A stretch of DNA of 64,000 bases, from the NCBI RefSeq assembly GCF_019264345.1, contig NZ_JAHVAO010000001.1, positions 248,001 to 312,000 on the forward strand. Reading direction: 5' to 3'. Made by a program: the position numbers and the translations under genes. Numbering within the stretch: position 1 is the first letter of the stretch; each line of letters opens with the position of its first letter. Shown piece by piece: positions 63,536-64,000 of the stretch. The stretch is from Marinobacter arenosus. Its GTDB lineage: Bacteria > Pseudomonadota > Gammaproteobacteria > Pseudomonadales > Oleiphilaceae. Below the pieces are notes generated by a model. The model worked only from the letters and a program-made list of their open reading frames with translations, searched no databases and was not told the DNA's origin.

Positions 63536-64000
63536 CTAGGCGGGTTTTGAGGGGTAAAAGAACTGGTAATCCGCGGTATCGATGTGACGAGTGGCGAACC
63601 GGTAGGTGAAGGTAAATCCCGGCCAGTTCACCGTGTTCTTGCCATTTGCGTCGAGGTACCAGGAGGTGCATCCAGCGTCCCAGACACTGCCCTTCAGGCC
63701 GCTCTGGATCAGGTTGGAGAAGCGTTCCTGGCGATCCTGACGAACATCCATGGCGGAACCCGGGTACTTCGCCAGTGCCCGAAGCGCGTCGAGTACGTAC
63801 CGGAACTGGGATTCCAGCATGAAGATAATGGAGTTATGAGCCAGGTTGGTATTCGGACCATAGAGCATGAACAGGTTGGGGAAGCCGCTGACGGTAATGC
63901 CTTTGAACGCGGAGGCGCCCGACTGCCACGCTTCATTCAGGGTACGACCTGATCGGCCGGTGATTGTCATGGGCGCCAGGAATTCAGACGCCCTGAAGCC
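63536..64000 (-). CDS. Flavin-containing monooxygenase (BVMO-like), C-terminal part
   Basis: The last 154 codons of a gene that runs past the window edge. Sequence from 64000 reads GFRASEFLAP, then FKGITVSGFPNLFMLYGPNTNLAHNSI and SWYLDANGKNTVNWPGFTFTYR, the C-terminal pattern of NADPH-dependent Baeyer-Villiger type monooxygenases. The cofactor and fingerprint motifs would lie upstream, outside the window. It is transcribed towards the GntR/SBF pair, 95 bp from the GntR start. Confidence 0.88.
   Translation of the reverse strand, partial: GFRASEFLAPMTITGRSGRTLNEAWQSGASAFKGITVSGFPNLFMLYGPNTNLAHNSIIFMLESQFRYVLDALRALAKYPGSAMDVRQDRQERFSNLIQSGLKGSVWDAGCTSWYLDANGKNTVNWPGFTFTYRFATRHIDTADYQFFYPSKPA

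Noticed and set aside
1..64000. CRISPR arrays, insertion sequences, integrases, attachment sites
   Set aside because: No regularly spaced direct repeats, transposase or integrase motifs, or tRNA-end duplications were found by eye.

Overview
The window reads as chromosomal DNA of a marine, probably heterotrophic gammaproteobacterium. The gene set (gacA-uvrC-pgsA followed by tRNA-Gly and tRNA-Cys, a Tad locus, a type II secretion operon, an FDH1-like formate dehydrogenase) and moderately GC-rich coding sequence suggest the Marinobacter/Pseudomonadales neighbourhood. That assignment is inference from gene content and protein character; there is no rRNA or other marker. Coding density is high and I see no insertion sequence, integrase or CRISPR array.

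Layout. 1-3130: a two-subunit molybdenum hydroxylase (large subunit cut by the window edge), a DUF1330 protein and an AzlCD-type amino-acid exporter. 3131-8244: a chemoreceptor, a YheU-like small protein, and the conserved gacA-uvrC-pgsA block. 8202-11808: an Mce/Mla-like lipid ABC transporter (STAS-permease fusion, ATPase, MCE protein, lipoprotein) lying between pgsA and the tRNAs. 11984-12224: tRNA-Gly(GCC) and tRNA-Cys(GCA). 12394-16990: NAD-dependent formate dehydrogenase with fused NuoE/NuoF-like beta subunit. 17128-20885: an exonuclease-like metallophosphoesterase and its hookless RAD50-like ATPase partner. 20944-24205: Old-Yellow-Enzyme, SDR and Gfo/Idh/MocA oxidoreductases. 24756-38290: an AraC regulator with a pseudo-receiver domain, then a complete-looking Tad pilus locus (flp, tadV, an AAA ATPase, rcpC, rcpA, small lipoprotein, tadG/E/F-like, tadZ, tadA, tadB, tadC, tadD). 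38342-39498: a RES/Xre toxin-antitoxin pair with an inverted-repeat operator. 39577-44346: a translationally coupled operon of an alkyl-DHAP-synthase-like flavoenzyme, a GlpD-like dehydrogenase and an FGGY kinase. 44455-53722: a LapG-like protease and gspC, divergent from gspEFGHIJKLM. 53779-55837: a GNAT acetyltransferase and glutathione reductase. 55874-60952: TonB-dependent receptor, periplasmic binding protein and hybrid histidine kinase in one operon. 61100-64000: a J-domain-like membrane protein, an SBF-like transporter with a FadR/GntR regulator, and the 3' part of a flavin monooxygenase.

How the parts fit together. The Tad locus and the T2SS are both envelope secretion systems; LapG-like proteolysis next to gspC hints at a shared adhesion or secretion theme. 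The GacA regulator is the usual switch for surface lifestyles. The best candidates for under-described biology are (1) the AGPS-like/GlpD/FGGY operon, possibly an ether-lipid or alkylglycerol module; (2) the TonB receptor-binding protein-histidine kinase operon, which looks like a dedicated sensing chain with no transporter; and (3) the Tad-associated winged-helix AAA ATPase together with the Asp-to-Glu pseudo-receiver AraC regulator.
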